A stretch of 6,367 nt of DNA from an uncultured Prevotella sp. (GTDB lineage Bacteria > Bacteroidota > Bacteroidia > Bacteroidales > Bacteroidaceae), in contig UQHJ01000104.1 of the NCBI GenBank assembly GCA_900540885.1, positions 1 to 6,367 of the forward strand, given 5' to 3'. The translations under genes and the position numbers were made by a program. This document shows positions 5,707 to 6,367 of this stretch, one piece after another (the stretch's first letter is position 1; every line of letters starts with the position of its first letter). The notes under the pieces are model-generated. The model ran no database searches, was not told the DNA's origin, and worked only from the letters and a program-made list of their open reading frames with translations.

Positions 5707-6174
5707 ATGACAAAGCAAGAACTCATGCAACGTGCTATTGACTTGGCCGTTGAGAATGTGCGCAATGGGGGTGGCCCCTTTGGTGCAGTGATAGCTCGTG
5801 GAGGTGAGATTGTAGCGGAGGGCGTTAATCGCGTCACTTCACAACACGACCCTACAGCCCATGCAGAAGTGCAGGCTATTCGTAAGGCATGTAGCGAACT
5901 CAATACATTCGACCTCACAGGCCTTGACATTTATGCTTCATGCGAGCCTTGCCCGATGTGTCTCGGTGCTATCTATTGGGCGCACCTCGACCACCTTTAC
6001 TTTGCTGGCACAAAGGACGATGCTGCCCGCATCGGTTTTGATGACGCCTTTATATATAAGGAACTTCCCCTCCCCATTCACGAGCGGAAACTCCCCACTG
6101 AGGCGATGATGAACGCTGAAGCACAAGCCCCCTTCGTAGCTTGGCTGGAAAAGGAAGATAAGGTGGAGTACTAA
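5707..6174 (+). CDS. guaD: Guanine deaminase (cytidine deaminase-like fold)
   Basis: A 155-residue cytoplasmic zinc enzyme that hydrolyses guanine to xanthine and ammonia in purine salvage or catabolism. It matches the Bacillus subtilis GuaD type in length and across the whole chain: GGPFGAVIARGGEIVAEGVN near the N-terminus, the H-A-E zinc/catalytic motif (H52, E54 as proton shuttle), and P-C-P-M-C (C82 and C85 zinc ligands) in ASCEPCPMCLGAIYWA. The features separating guanine deaminase from tRNA adenosine deaminase (TadA) are also here: G-F-D-D-A-F-I-Y-K-E (110-119) and a C-terminal K-V-E-Y ending in the tyrosine that contacts guanine in this family. The ATG follows an A-rich leader; no Shine-Dalgarno is expected. 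It stands alone on the plus strand, 195 bp from the divergent secreted-protein gene, with a dispersed motif 14 bases after its stop codon. Confidence 0.93.
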   Translation: MTKQELMQRAIDLAVENVRNGGGPFGAVIARGGEIVAEGVNRVTSQHDPTAHAEVQAIRKACSELNTFDLTGLDIYASCEPCPMCLGAIYWAHLDHLYFAGTKDDAARIGFDDAFIYKELPLPIHERKLPTEAMMNAEAQAPFVAWLEKEDKVEY

Positions 6175-6188
6175 CACTTAAACAGCAA

Positions 6189-6209
6189 TTTGTCTGCCTA
6201 ATTGGGGGG
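6189..6209 (+). repeat. Dispersed motif, copy 3 (plus orientation)
   Basis: A 21-base sequence ending TCTGCCTAATTGGGGGG, exactly the reverse complement of copy 1 (81-101). It begins 14 bases after the guaD stop codon in the same orientation as guaD and runs directly into the hairpin at 6209-6225. The arrangement motif, G-run, GC-rich hairpin, GGCA mirrors the left edge of the window. Confidence 0.75.
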
Positions 6210-6225
6210 CGGGTTTTTAACCCGC
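6209..6225 (+). terminator. GC-rich hairpin downstream of guaD
   Basis: GCGGGTT (6209-6215) pairs with AACCCGC (6219-6225) around a TTT loop, a perfect 7-bp stem 34 bases after the guaD stop. No T-run follows (GGCAGCAGCAGG), so it is not a canonical intrinsic terminator. It could act as a 3'-end stabiliser or terminator, or simply be part of the dispersed element that begins at 6189. Confidence 0.5.
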
Positions 6226-6246
6226 GGCAGCAGCAGGTTGCTTATA

Positions 6247-6364
6247 GTCGCTTAGCGCGAGAACATACATAACATACAATTTTACATACTTTTTTTACAT
6301 ACTACTCAATTTGTGCCAAGGCACAAATTGATACAAACTGGCTACGCCCTTGCGCTTCAGCGAC
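6247..6364. repeat. Imperfect inverted repeat enclosing a structured region
   Basis: GTCGCTTAGCGCGAG (6247-6261) resembles the reverse complement of 6349-6364 (GTCGCTGAAGCGCAAG on the minus strand), so the two arms can pair imperfectly around about 87 bases. The interior holds ACATAC four times (6263, 6272, 6284, 6297), with TTTACATACT repeated at 6281 and 6294, and the hairpin at 6306-6331. No coding region is visible. It could be a regulatory or recombination site, or the edge of an element continuing to the right. Confidence 0.4.
6306..6331. repeat. Near-palindrome TCAATTTGTGCC / GGCACAAATTGA
   Basis: Twelve bases (6306-6317) are the exact reverse complement of 6320-6331 with only AA between, so the DNA is almost a perfect palindrome. 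As RNA it would fold with a 10-11-bp stem and small loop. It could be a dimeric protein binding site, a terminator for a gene to the right reading leftwards, or a component of the dispersed element. Confidence 0.6.
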
Positions 6365-6367
6365 AAT

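Noticed and set aside
5707..6174. tRNA adenosine deaminase (TadA) or cytosine deaminase as alternative for guaD
   Set aside because: Zinc motifs are shared by these families, but GFDDAFIYKE and the C-terminal KVEY match guanine deaminase over the full length.
6263..6302. ACATAC units as a CRISPR or iteron-type origin
   Set aside because: Units are only six bases with uneven 9-13-base spacing, without CRISPR-length spacers or an adjacent replication or Cas gene.

Overview
The window looks like a chromosomal segment of a Bacteroidales bacterium, most likely Prevotellaceae (Prevotella/Segatella type). The evidence is two Bacteroidetes-type promoters (TTG, 20 bp, TACCTTTG), A-rich leaders without Shine-Dalgarno sequences, a DUF3316-like envelope protein, and a secreted protein whose modules and C-terminal tail (IYDLNGRR...KGVYIMNG) are typical of Prevotella.

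Layout. Positions 1-109 hold two hairpins and one copy of a dispersed motif. A minus-strand block (3289 down to 110) encodes a DedA-family membrane protein, a DUF3316-like presumed outer-membrane protein, an S41-type lipoprotein peptidase (ATGA overlap with the preceding gene) and a YqiA/UPF0227-like alpha/beta hydrolase. One promoter at 3312-3342 drives this block, and its position shows that the DedA start is 3289, not 3322. Positions 3343-3499 hold a second motif copy and a long hairpin. A second minus-strand unit (5511 to 3500) encodes a large modular secreted protein and a 52-residue acidic small protein. The last gene, guaD (5707-6174, plus strand), is divergent from it and encodes a guanine deaminase. 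Positions 6189-6367 hold a third motif copy and several inverted and direct repeats.

The most notable observation is that the secreted-protein gene has its start codon and signal peptide (5511-5452) out of frame with its body because of a run of eight G on the coding strand (plus 5444-5451). Seven G would give one continuous 607-residue preprotein. This is either a phase-variable switch caught in the OFF state, a recent inactivation, or a homopolymer sequencing error. Second is a dispersed element, TCTGCCTAATTGGGGGG, present three times. Each copy is followed in its own orientation by hairpins, and two copies sit 8 and 14 bases after gene stop codons.

No tRNA, rRNA, CRISPR array, transposase or integrase gene was seen. 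The genes are mostly envelope or secretion related, plus one purine-salvage enzyme. No complete defence or other new multigene system can be supported here.
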